A program made the position numbers and the translations under genes. 64,000 nt of DNA, taken from the NCBI RefSeq assembly GCF_001029285.1, contig NZ_LDZY01000003.1, positions 124,001 through 188,000 of the forward strand, written 5' to 3'. Below are positions 1 through 8,130 of this stretch, in pieces. Under the pieces are notes generated by a model. That model saw nothing but the letters and a program-made list of their open reading frames with translations, ran no database searches and was not told the origin of the DNA. Origin of the DNA: Desulfosporosinus acididurans (lineage in GTDB: Bacteria; Bacillota; Desulfitobacteriia; Desulfitobacteriales; Desulfitobacteriaceae). Within the stretch, counting starts at the first letter, position 1, and every line of letters starts with the position of its first letter.

Positions 1-90
1 TCCGTTAGAACTGGCACCTGTGGTACCGCATCCAGCGAGCAGGCTTAGGCTCAATACTGCGGCAGTAGCCATTGCAAATAGTTTCTTCAT
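1..90 (-). CDS. Lipoprotein, N-terminal 30 residues only (cut by window edge)
   Basis: The first 30 codons of a minus-strand gene that runs off the left edge. The translation begins MKKLFAMATAAVLSLSLLAG followed by CGTTG, a type II signal peptide: two lysines, a hydrophobic core and a lipobox (L-A-G-C) with the lipidated cysteine at residue 21. The mature product would be anchored to the outer face of the membrane. A strong ribosome site (GGGGGAG) lies 10 bases before the ATG and a good promoter lies about 140 bases upstream. Such signal peptides are typical of ABC-transporter substrate-binding proteins, but nothing of the mature domain is visible, so no substrate can be given. Confidence 0.8.
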   Translation of the reverse strand, partial: MKKLFAMATAAVLSLSLLAGCGTTGASSNG

Positions 91-229
91 TTCTACTTCT
101 CCCCCTAAAATCTCTTTCTTTAATTGTATCTTTGGCTATCGTTCAAAGATGCTTTTTTAAGTGTTGCTCCCACCTCCGCATAACCTTTTTGGAAAAAACT
201 AAGGTTTGCCAAAATTCCCATTTATGCAT

Positions 230-258
230 ATTCTATATTTTATACATTAATGTGTCAA
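230..258 (-). promoter_or_regulatory. Sigma-A-type promoter for the lipoprotein gene
   Basis: On the minus strand, TTGACA (253-258) and TAGAAT (230-235) are separated by 17 bases. It would start a transcript with about 130 bases of 5' leader before the lipoprotein ATG at 90. The rest of the 350-base gap (91-440) holds only this promoter and a terminator. Confidence 0.55.
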
Positions 259-395
259 TCACTAAACTGTGTTAGTACAAAATTTCGACGTATTTTTTCT
301 TTAGTTACCTTAATTTACCAATTATTCAACCTCTTTAACAATAATTTGTCAAAGATGTCTTTTCATATCGTCTTTTTTCCGACAAGTGCCCCCCT

Positions 396-436
396 AAAAA
401 AAATCCCCCAGACAAAAAGTCCAGGGGATTTTTTTT
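396..436 (-). terminator. Rho-independent terminator, probably bidirectional
   Basis: An A-tract plus CCCC arm (396-408) pairs with GGGG plus a T-tract (424-436). It lies just past the stop of the GtrA gene and has a T-run on either strand. Confidence 0.75.
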
Positions 437-440
437 ACTG

Positions 441-854
441 CTACTTAAAAACTACTTTACGATAAAGAACGTAATTCCATATTGTTATACAAGCCATAGT
501 GGTTATTTTTGCAAATATCTCAACAAATCCAAGCCTGACCATTATTCGTATTGCATTAGTGCTAAACGTTAAGTTTAGTAAGAATAGAGTAAGATATAAT
601 ATGAAACTTCGTTTTAAGTTTGAACTAGTGGAAAATGACCATCCTCTGTTGACAAAGAAATTGAATACGGTCGCTAAAACGACAGCAATAATATTGGATA
701 TCGTAAGATCAATGAATAACATCCTTAAAAATGAGAATATCAAAAGCTCAATTAACGCAGACGATCCGCCAACAATTAAATATTTAATATACCTTGGCAA
801 AGAATACTTTCCTTTATCCTTAAAGTTAGTAGAACCTTCCATCTCTTTATTCAT
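441..854 (-). CDS. GtrA-family membrane protein
   Basis: A 137-residue protein with four predicted membrane segments (about residues 23-43, 50-70, 84-100 and 108-128), the usual size and layout of the GtrA family. These proteins are thought to help move polyprenyl-phosphate-linked sugars across the membrane for decoration of cell-surface polysaccharides or teichoic acids. The motif around N-F-F-V-N-R-x-W-S-F is typical of the family. GtrA genes usually stand next to a DPM1-like glycosyltransferase. Here the neighbour is only a decayed fragment 12 bases upstream, so the gene may have lost its partner. Family call is fairly sure; the sugar is unknown. Confidence 0.75.
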   Translation of the reverse strand: MNKEMEGSTNFKDKGKYSLPRYIKYLIVGGSSALIELLIFSFLRMLFIDLTISNIIAVVLATVFNFFVNRGWSFSTSSNLKRSFILYLTLFLLNLTFSTNAIRIMVRLGFVEIFAKITTMACITIWNYVLYRKVVFK

Positions 855-865
855 TATTAAGTCCT

Positions 866-1093
866 TTACCTCGTATTCTTGAAACTCAAATATCTGGGTC
901 TATACCTATGTTTCACTTCTTCATAAATCTTTGAAATATAAACCCCTATGTTATGAGATCTATCATTCACCATCAGAACGATTGAGTTTTCTACTTGATT
1001 GTACTCTAAGATGTATATTTCTTGCGAAACGTTCGAATAGATCTGACTTCCTTCATTATAAACAGGCATAATCACTGAATCAACCAGAAGCAC
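866..1093 (-). pseudogene. Glycosyltransferase family 2 fragment (N-terminal remnant)
   Basis: A 75-codon frame whose start resembles the nucleotide-sugar binding beginning of GT2/DPM1-like enzymes (VIMPVYNEG, then VLMVNDRSHN where VVDDGSxD is expected). The catalytic aspartates and the remaining ~200 residues are missing and the frame ends early. A ribosome site (GGAGGGTG) overlaps the called GTG start. Immediately downstream is the GtrA gene, the usual partner of such an enzyme. This is best read as a remnant of a glycosyltransferase-gtrA pair that lost most of its first gene. A short functional protein is unlikely. Confidence 0.55.
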
Positions 1094-1141
1094 CCTCCTG
1101 GTGGTCTTTCACCCCTTCCATCTGATGCCCTAACAATGTAA

Positions 1142-1173
1142 ATGACCCAATAGATATTTTTCTACTGGGTCAT
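1142..1173 (-). terminator. Hairpin after trpS
   Basis: ATGACCCA-type arms of 12 bases (1142-1153 and 1162-1173) form a stem just past the trpS stop codon. There is only a weak T-run after it, so termination strength is uncertain. Confidence 0.5.
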
Positions 1174-1202
1174 AGCTTTATGCATCACCTATTTCCGAAC
1201 AC

Positions 1203-2216
<1,014 letters not shown>

Positions 2217-2225
2217 CTAAAATAA

Positions 2226-2490
2226 AAAAGTCCAATCATCCTAAAAGGGACGATTGGACCGTGGTACCACCCATAATTATTTAATATTACATATATTAAA
2301 TCACTCTTTCCGTACTAAAAATAATACGGCACCTTTTGTAACGTGTGGATTATCACGTCAACTCCTACTACCATTTCGGGTTGCTGCTCAAGAGGCCATT
2401 CAATATTTACTCCACACTGATTCTCACCAACCATCAGCTCTCTAATGCTTCCTAAACATTTACTCTTCTCTATCATCGCTTTTAATTACT
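2226..2490 (-). promoter_or_regulatory. T-box riboswitch, tryptophan specific
   Basis: The trpS leader carries the conserved T-box sequence (GGGTGGTACCACGG, about 2259-2272) followed by a terminator stem (2231-2260) and a T-run. Further upstream are the AGAGAGCTGATGG-type stem I features and a specifier codon TGG (complement of 2396-2398) in the context GAA-TGG-CC. By established T-box mechanism, uncharged tRNA-Trp would pair with the specifier and the T-box bulge and favour the antiterminator. The 5' limit is approximate. Confidence 0.92.
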
Positions 2491-2616
2491 ATTTAATTGT
2501 TGAACACTAGTTTAACAGTTTAAAGACATTAAATCAAGTTTTGTTCCTCGCCAGCATCTTCACCCAAACAAAGGAGAGCAGAAGCCCAACACAAACTTGT
2601 TCAGTGTTTGACTGAA

Positions 2617-3525
2617 CTAATGCCCAACTGTCAACGTCGCAGTTGTTGTAACATTGCTGTTTGAGTCAACACCAGTTATTGTAATGTTAGTAAGTGATTC
2701 AGAATTAATATTCGAGAAAAAACTCAATGTGATTAAACCACGCTTAGCCGTAATTGTCCCCACATTTGAGGTGAATTGAATATTATTGGCCAGAGAAGTA
2801 CTTGTAATATCAGCGCCGTATTGATCATACACGGTATATGTCGCATAACCTACCCTTTGATTACCGTAAGGTAAGGGTATTCCCAATTTCGTTGAGTTAA
2901 TTGCAATTTTACTGACCTTTTGATCTGAGTATTGATTGGAGCTTGAAACTTCAGACGCAGAATTATTAGCGGGGGCAGTATAAGAGCCTGCGCCGGAAGA
3001 AGAATCAAGAGTCGCAACATTTCCGGTAGTTAAGTCTACCAGTGTAATAATTATTGATTTATCACTATCTGAAGCAGAATTATAGGTTATCGTACCTAAA
3101 CCTTTGTTTGGATCCAGGGTAATTGATGAACTTACGGAGGTTACCGCTGATAACTGTGCAGCCGGAACAGTTGACGTAATATCTTTTCCGCTTTCATCGA
3201 GTACTTGGTAGTTAAAGGTTGCCGTAGTAGTCCCAACTTTTGAGAAACTGCTCATATTAAGAGTTCGATGTGTTCCAAATGAGACAGCTCCAGTCGCAGG
3301 GATGGCATTGGGCGAAGAGGAATTATAACTCACAACTTTTCCGGTAGTTAAGTCCGTAAGTGTAATAATAATTGGTTTATCAAGATCTGAAGAAGATTTA
3401 AAGGTTATCGTACCTAAACCTTTGCTTGAATCTAACGTAATTGATGAACTTAGGGAGGCTATTGCTGCTAACTGTGTAACAGGAACCGTTGACGTAATAT
3501 CTTTCCCGCTTTCATCAACTACTTT
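2617..3525 (-). pseudogene. 5'-truncated surface protein with Ig-like repeats
   Basis: An open frame encoding at least two and probably three Ig-like repeat units, each with the pattern V-x-D-x-x-G-x-DITST followed by a Ser/Thr-rich beta-strand segment. An internal ATG is at 3333, but the frame is open and repeat-like up to about 3525, where it runs into the 3' end of the neighbouring lipoprotein gene in another frame. There is no signal peptide, no ribosome site and no plausible start. Such repeats are common in S-layer and cell-wall proteins of this bacterial group. I read it as the C-terminal remainder of a larger exported protein whose 5' part was deleted. It is unlikely to be expressed on its own. 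Confidence 0.6.
3015..3525 (-). repeat. Diverged ~190-bp direct duplication within the surface-protein remnant
   Basis: The stretch 3015-3220 and the stretch 3334-3525 are clearly similar at nucleotide level and encode nearly the same unit (V-DESGKDITSTVP ... SSSITLD..KGLGTIT ... IIITL-DLTTG). They are tandem Ig-like units about 310 bases apart. Confidence 0.8.
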
Positions 3526-4763
3526 ACCGATGATTTCACCTTTGTGTTTGCGTTCAGAGAGTTGACTAAATCCTGGTAATCAAATGAATTGCTGCTGTCA
3601 ACTTGCGGCATCTCAATCACAGGCAGACTGTTAATATCCGACACATCGGTCGCAAAGTTGATTGCCAAATTCAATGTTCCCTTCGCAGTGGAAGACTGAA
3701 CGGCATCTTTCTGTTCACTGGTTTGTTGACCTTGAGCATTTAGAGTCGGGGGCAGTGTATTCATGAACTGACTGAGCTGGGCCAAGTCAAGCTTAAGATC
3801 CACGGTTCCGCTTTCTTTTACAACATAACCGCTGGAAATATCATACTGAATATCTATGCCTTTGTCTCCCAAAATCGTGACGTTCTGCAATTTGTCCATG
3901 ACCGTGTTGAATTGGCTGAGAAACGCCGATCGGTTGGCTTTGAACTGAGCAAAGGCCTGGTCGAATTGACTGATGATCTCGTCTTTATCGGGAGTCTGGC
4001 TGAACTGGAGGCTGGAATCCATCAGTTCTTTGACATAGTTCATTGCATCAGCATTTTGAACAAAGTTATTGACCGCATAGCGAATAAGTTTCTTAAACTG
4101 AGCGTCATTCAGCTTGATTTCATAAATTCGGGCCGGAACCGTGCCCTTACTCGTCTCGATGTCTTTAACACCTTGATCAATGACATCGATGTCGGGATTG
4201 AACTGCTGAGCATAAGCCGTCAAGAACTGCATTGTTGCGGCTTGTAGATTCTTGTTTAAATTCATGAACGCTGTGGCGTCTATGTTCTCCGCAGCCTTGT
4301 CGAAGGGCTTAAAAACCATGTATTCCTTGCTTGCGAACTGCGAAGGCAAAGAAGCTGCTGCGAGGGTAGGGACTTTTACAATCTCTGTGACTTCAGGGGT
4401 TTTCCCCTCCATGTTGGAATTCACCCAGACAGGCACATCGATATTCATACCCTGCAGCGCCAGTTTCATTTCCATCTCTGCAGTCGAGGCCGTTTTTTGC
4501 TCGTTGCTGTTGGATTTAACATCAAGATCCAGCTTGGCGTTGTTTAAAACCGCGAGGACCCTGTCAACTTGCTGCTGGTCACTTGGAGAAAATCCCGACC
4601 CGTCGGCCTGAAATGTCAGGGTCGTGTGCTCCTGCAAGGAGTTAGCATTTCCAAGATTCATGGACGCCTGAAAAATTTGAGATTGGTTCGGGCTGCACCC
4701 GGTTGCAACTAGGAGCATAGAGACCCCAAGCGCGGCTGAGATTAATTTTTTTCTTGGTTTCAT
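3519..4763 (-). CDS. Exported lipoprotein, unknown function, possibly 3'-truncated
   Basis: A 414-residue protein with a clear lipoprotein signal (MKPRKK, hydrophobic stretch, lipobox V-A-T-G-C with Cys at residue 23). The mature part is rich in Gln, Asn and Ser and has long amphipathic helices, like the N-terminal half of exported proteins of this group that often continue into a copper-amine-oxidase-like stalk domain. No such domain is present. The last codons (NTKVKSSVK) lie exactly where the out-of-frame surface-protein remnant begins, so the natural C-terminus may have been lost. The start is supported by a ribosome site and by a strong promoter overlapped by a palindrome. The function cannot be assigned. 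Confidence 0.7.
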   Translation of the reverse strand: MKPRKKLISAALGVSMLLVATGCSPNQSQIFQASMNLGNANSLQEHTTLTFQADGSGFSPSDQQQVDRVLAVLNNAKLDLDVKSNSNEQKTASTAEMEMKLALQGMNIDVPVWVNSNMEGKTPEVTEIVKVPTLAAASLPSQFASKEYMVFKPFDKAAENIDATAFMNLNKNLQAATMQFLTAYAQQFNPDIDVIDQGVKDIETSKGTVPARIYEIKLNDAQFKKLIRYAVNNFVQNADAMNYVKELMDSSLQFSQTPDKDEIISQFDQAFAQFKANRSAFLSQFNTVMDKLQNVTILGDKGIDIQYDISSGYVVKESGTVDLKLDLAQLSQFMNTLPPTLNAQGQQTSEQKDAVQSSTAKGTLNLAINFATDVSDINSLPVIEMPQVDSSNSFDYQDLVNSLNANTKVKSSVK

Positions 4764-4813
4764 AGTATTCCCTCTCTTTCTTTTAGATATTAGGGCTTAC
4801 CTGCCAGTAAGGA

Positions 4814-4860
4814 GTTTCATCTGTATATATACATTATATACAGATGAAACAGTATGTCAA
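4814..4860 (-). promoter_or_regulatory. Strong promoter overlapped by a 14-bp perfect inverted repeat (candidate operator)
   Basis: On the minus strand a consensus TTGACA (4855-4860) and TATAAT (4833-4838) are 16 bases apart, upstream of the lipoprotein gene at 4763. A perfect inverted repeat with arms GTTTCATCTGTATA (4814-4827) and its complement (4837-4850), 9-base spacer, covers the -10 box and the start site. This is the layout of a repressor operator, for example of a TetR-type protein. No cognate regulator is adjacent. Confidence 0.7.
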
Positions 4861-4878
4861 GGTAATTCATTGACTATT

Positions 4879-4925
4879 TTGAGTTCAGCTAAAGCTAAAC
4901 CACTCCCGCTTGTTAAGACTTTTCG
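4879..4925 (+). repeat. Short degenerate fragment of the dispersed right-end repeat (copy G)
   Basis: Contains GAGTTCAGCTAAAGCT followed closely by ACTCCCGCTTG and AAGACT, in the order seen in other copies but with much of the middle and the hairpin lost. Weak match; see the finding on the repeat family. Confidence 0.3.
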
Positions 4926-4973
4926 ACAACAATAAATGAAAACGGCTGGACTAGCAAAATAATATGAACTATA

Positions 4974-5039
4974 AAAGACAAAAAACGATTAAATAAGCTA
5001 AAATAGTTTCTTAGCCATATTTAATCGTTTTTTGTCTTT
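4974..5039 (-). terminator. Long hairpin after the DUF4317 gene, terminator-like
   Basis: A 21-base perfect inverted repeat (4974-4994 and 5019-5039) with a further small inner stem. Read on the minus strand it ends with TTTTTTGTCTTTT, so it could end the transcript of the 5110-6261 gene. The length of perfect pairing is more than a terminator needs. Confidence 0.55.
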
Positions 5040-5052
5040 AATTGTGTTGTGA

Positions 5053-5095
5053 CATACTCCAACCACCTACGCTAACGCTTAGAGGTGGGTAACTT
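5053..5095 (-). repeat. Palindromic repeat fragment (copy E)
   Basis: CCACCT and AGGTGG arms bracket a short loop (about 5060-5086), with flanks resembling the hairpin end of the other repeat copies. It sits just past the stop codon of the DUF4317 gene. The assignment to the family is tentative. Confidence 0.3.
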
Positions 5096-5109
5096 CTTGG
5101 CGAACGAGG

Positions 5110-6261
5110 TTAAAATTCCTCTGTACTCAATTCAAAGCCTTCCAAAATTGCAGGGTCATCAATCTCAATTAGTAAATACTGTCGCCCATTCCTCTTGACT
5201 TGTTTGATGCGTTTTAAGTCCTCATGACGAATTTTAATTTGGGCGACGTTGCTTTTAATTTCAATCACCTTGCTGCTTGGTAACAGGTTGGTCGCCTTAA
5301 ATTCATAATCTGCCTTTTCCGTATTGACTAAAAATGAACTTTCTAATTTGCGTGTATCTTCAATTCCGCTTTTGACAAGTATTTGTTCAATAGCCTTGAC
5401 GCCAAGAGTCGGGATCTCGCCGTCTTCATTGGCATCAAGGATGCAATCACTTATCTGTTCATAAACATTGGCTATTACTTCAGGTTCAACCTGATCTCCG
5501 GCGACATCTTTGATAATCGTTAAAAACCGTTCTTTATCATCTTGAGCTGTTGGGACTAGTTCGCAATTTAAAACATGGTGAATGAAAGCTTCACTAGGTT
5601 GATTATCCTTTTTAGTATAATAAATGACCTTATTCGTATCTGCATACCCATCACTCATGGACGGAAACACAAATCCCTCTTCAGGTGATACGGCATTGAT
5701 ATAAACATTCATCGGGATATCAACTCTAAAGTTTTTTTCCTCAAAATCAAACATTAAGGCCCGTTTGGGACTGGACACCAAGTTGACTGTACCCATCATA
5801 AATTGAAAAGCATTAACAACATCGTTTTTCGCTGCGTCATCTTCGCCCACTTCGTTTTTTGCAGGGATCCAAAATTCCCCACGGGTAAATGAAATCATAT
5901 AATCCGATTCGTAGGATTCGCTGTGATCCATGATTTTTTTCACAATGTGCCCAATCTGTTCTTTGAAATCTGAGTTTAGGGCCTCAAACAGGACCTTTTG
6001 CTCCGGGTTTTCACCAAGTTTATTGTCCGCAAAACTTAGTTCAAATATTTTACTATCCAGTTGACCTGTAAGGAGCTTTTTAAATCCTTTGAGGTAAAAC
6101 TCTTGTTTTAATTCGTCCATTTGCTCAAAATATTCGGTTTCCACCCCAAGAATTTGTGCATTATCTTTTTTGATATAAACACTGCAAATTTCCCCTAATT
6201 TTAGCCCATCATTGCCTGCCTTAAATTCTTTTCTGAGCTTGGCGAGATCATTTTTGTCCAT
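5110..6261 (-). CDS. DUF4317 family protein
   Basis: A 383-residue soluble protein matching, by overall sequence feel and opening (MDKNDLAKLRKEFK), the DUF4317 family found in clostridia. No signal peptide, membrane segment or recognisable catalytic motif is visible; the composition is acidic, with many Asp and Glu. The function of the family is not established to my knowledge. The ATG at 6261 follows a weak purine-rich site. It stands alone between a repeat fragment upstream and a long hairpin downstream. Confidence 0.7.
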   Translation of the reverse strand: MDKNDLAKLRKEFKAGNDGLKLGEICSVYIKKDNAQILGVETEYFEQMDELKQEFYLKGFKKLLTGQLDSKIFELSFADNKLGENPEQKVLFEALNSDFKEQIGHIVKKIMDHSESYESDYMISFTRGEFWIPAKNEVGEDDAAKNDVVNAFQFMMGTVNLVSSPKRALMFDFEEKNFRVDIPMNVYINAVSPEEGFVFPSMSDGYADTNKVIYYTKKDNQPSEAFIHHVLNCELVPTAQDDKERFLTIIKDVAGDQVEPEVIANVYEQISDCILDANEDGEIPTLGVKAIEQILVKSGIEDTRKLESSFLVNTEKADYEFKATNLLPSSKVIEIKSNVAQIKIRHEDLKRIKQVKRNGRQYLLIEIDDPAILEGFELSTEEF

Positions 6262-6320
6262 TCTTAATCCCCTTAGTTATATAATTTCTCAATATCTTAA
6301 ATGTTAACATAGTCGGATAT

Positions 6321-6345
6321 GAAAGTGAACTCGCTCAGCTAAAGC
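6321..6345 (+). repeat. Short fragment of the dispersed right-end repeat (copy F)
   Basis: Reads AAAGTGAACTCGCTCAGCT then AAAGC, the first block of the dispersed family in plus orientation, truncated after about 25 bases. The remaining bases of the 6262-6533 gap hold only the terminator below. Confidence 0.4.
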
Positions 6346-6482
6346 AAAGAAATTAGTGGCTGCGTTGATCCATCTGCCTTACCAAATAGTTTGGAGCTGC
6401 TACTGGTACCATATATATAATTTTTAGAGAGCCATCGCAATAACTAGTGAACGTCGTTCCCCCCAACCTAAGAGCAAAAATA

Positions 6483-6514
6483 AACGGTCATCTGGTTATT
6501 AACCAAATGCCGTT
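6483..6514 (-). terminator. Terminator after phoU-like gene
   Basis: AACGGCAT...ATGACCGTT arms with an inner GGTTA/TAACC stem, followed on the minus strand by TATTTTT. It lies about 20 bases past the stop at 6534. Confidence 0.7.
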
Positions 6515-6533
6515 ATGTCTTGATCTTAGTCTA

Positions 6534-7184
6534 TTATGATATTTCTGCATCTAGGCGCTTCTTTCCTGTTTTTATATAAAAAAGAGTCTCTGCCACGTTA
6601 ACAATATGGTCCCCCATTCGTTCAAGTGTCCGAGCAACAAGTATACTTATACCCAGCTGCCCCTCATCGCTTTTTGTTAGATTGCCTTTAGCCAAAGCGG
6701 TTTTTAATCTGTGATAGGCTTCATCTAACAGATCGTCCTGATCTGCCAAATCTTCAGTATACTCTTTTTCTCCTTTTAAGACATTAACTGTATACTCCAT
6801 CATTTCAAGTAAATGCTTTGCCATTTGTAAAACATCTTCGAACCAATTTCTATCCGGTTTGAGATCACTCAATTCAGTGATATCGCAAGCATAGTCTGCG
6901 ACACGTTCTAGTTCTTGGGCAATACGCTGAAAACCCAAAATCCAGCGTAAATCCTGACTTCTAAGCTGCTGCAGGCTCATGATATACAAACAACGGTTTA
7001 TTATATTGTCCCGCATTTGATCGATAATATCGTCACATTGCTCCCAGTCTTGGGTGATGGCTTTATTAGCTAAAGTCTCAATCGCCAAAGAAATTTGTTT
7101 TTGAACAGCCTCCGCCAATTCTATGGTCATCACCGGTAGATTCATTAATACTTTATCATACCCTGATGTACGAAAAGCTCCCAT
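6534..7184 (-). CDS. phoU: PhoU-like phosphate regulator
   Basis: A 216-residue, all-helical protein with two PhoU repeats; the second contains the E-R-x-x-D-H-x-x-N-V signature (ARTLERMGDHIVNVAE). PhoU proteins damp phosphate uptake through PstSCAB or Na/Pi transporters and the PhoR/PhoB system. I choose the ATG at 7184: AAGAGGTA lies 9 bases before it. A longer reading from 7253 is unlikely because it would run across a TATAAT-like box (7237-7242). The gene is in a cluster with a glycerophosphodiesterase and a Na/Pi cotransporter, which fits phosphate handling. No pst genes are in the window, so its partner is probably the Na/Pi transporter. Confidence 0.8.
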   Translation of the reverse strand: MGAFRTSGYDKVLMNLPVMTIELAEAVQKQISLAIETLANKAITQDWEQCDDIIDQMRDNIINRCLYIMSLQQLRSQDLRWILGFQRIAQELERVADYACDITELSDLKPDRNWFEDVLQMAKHLLEMMEYTVNVLKGEKEYTEDLADQDDLLDEAYHRLKTALAKGNLTKSDEGQLGISILVARTLERMGDHIVNVAETLFYIKTGKKRLDAEIS

Positions 7185-7408
7185 GAAGCAGTACCTCTTT
7201 TCATAAATATTTACATGTATTTTCAGGGGTATCCCTATTATACAAGATGCCATTTAATTTAGTTACGGCTATTTGATGTTTATCACTGCATTTATGAAAG
7301 CGGCTTCTCTTCGTCTCTCAGCCTTTTACATTTCAAGTTTTCATTAAAAACACAGATATTTATATCTCAATACCACTGAATTACACAAAAACGAAATTGC
7401 CAAATCTT

Positions 7409-8113
7409 TTACCTGTTTTTTACAAACCGTTCCGGATAATTTGTAATAATCATATCCACTCCTGACTCTAGGACATGTTCCATTTGCCACGGTTCATTCA
7501 CTGTCCATGTATTAATACCAATACCTCGGCTATGGCTTTCTGACACTAACTCCGGATTAACAAAGGCAAAATGAGGGTGAAGATTAACAGCTCCCAAATT
7601 CTGGGCATAAATCCAAGGGTTGATTGGCCCACAATCATATAGCAATCCTGTACTGATTTGAGGATGGTTCTTGATCACTTCAACGATTGTCTTATGTTCA
7701 AACGAAGAAATAATACTTTGATCGGTCACTCCGAACTTATCAAGCAATTTAACCACTTTGTCTACAATTCCCGGATATGGTATAAGCCCCGTCTTTATTT
7801 CAACATTAAGTGTAAGAGACCTGCCTTTTAACATTGCAAGTAATTCGTAGAGTGTCGGAATGGGGGCATATTTTTCAAAGGCCACTCCAAAATTAAGCTG
7901 CTTGAGTTCCTTTAAGCTAAAATCCTTAACCCAGCCAACGCCATCGCTCGTACGATCAACGCGCTCGTCGTGACAAATTACGATTTCTCCATCTCTTGAA
8001 AGCTGTACATCAAACTCAAAACCATCGACCCCATATTCAAGGCCTTTTTCAAAGGATACTAACGTATTTTCCGGAGCTGAGCCAGCCGCTCCTCGATGAC
8101 CTATAATCTTCAT
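7409..8113 (-). CDS. Glycerophosphodiester phosphodiesterase, cytoplasmic
   Basis: A 234-residue GDPD-family TIM barrel. The N-terminal HRGAAGSAPENT carries the catalytic His-Arg and Glu, and FEFDVQLSRDGEIVICHDE carries the metal-binding Glu/Asp and the second catalytic His. It hydrolyses deacylated phospholipids such as glycerophosphocholine to glycerol-3-phosphate and an alcohol. There is no signal peptide, so it resembles the cytoplasmic UgpQ type, not periplasmic GlpQ. It lies 17 bases after the Na/Pi transporter and probably shares its transcript. Its product is the substrate of the GlpABC enzymes encoded nearby. Confidence 0.9.
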   Translation of the reverse strand: MKIIGHRGAAGSAPENTLVSFEKGLEYGVDGFEFDVQLSRDGEIVICHDERVDRTSDGVGWVKDFSLKELKQLNFGVAFEKYAPIPTLYELLAMLKGRSLTLNVEIKTGLIPYPGIVDKVVKLLDKFGVTDQSIISSFEHKTIVEVIKNHPQISTGLLYDCGPINPWIYAQNLGAVNLHPHFAFVNPELVSESHSRGIGINTWTVNEPWQMEHVLESGVDMIITNYPERFVKNR

Positions 8114-8130
8114 CTTTTTATCCTTCCTTA

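Noticed and set aside
2599-2617. GTTCAGT/ACTGAAC hairpin after the surface-protein remnant as a terminator
   Set aside because: Seven-base stem without a T-run; too weak to call.
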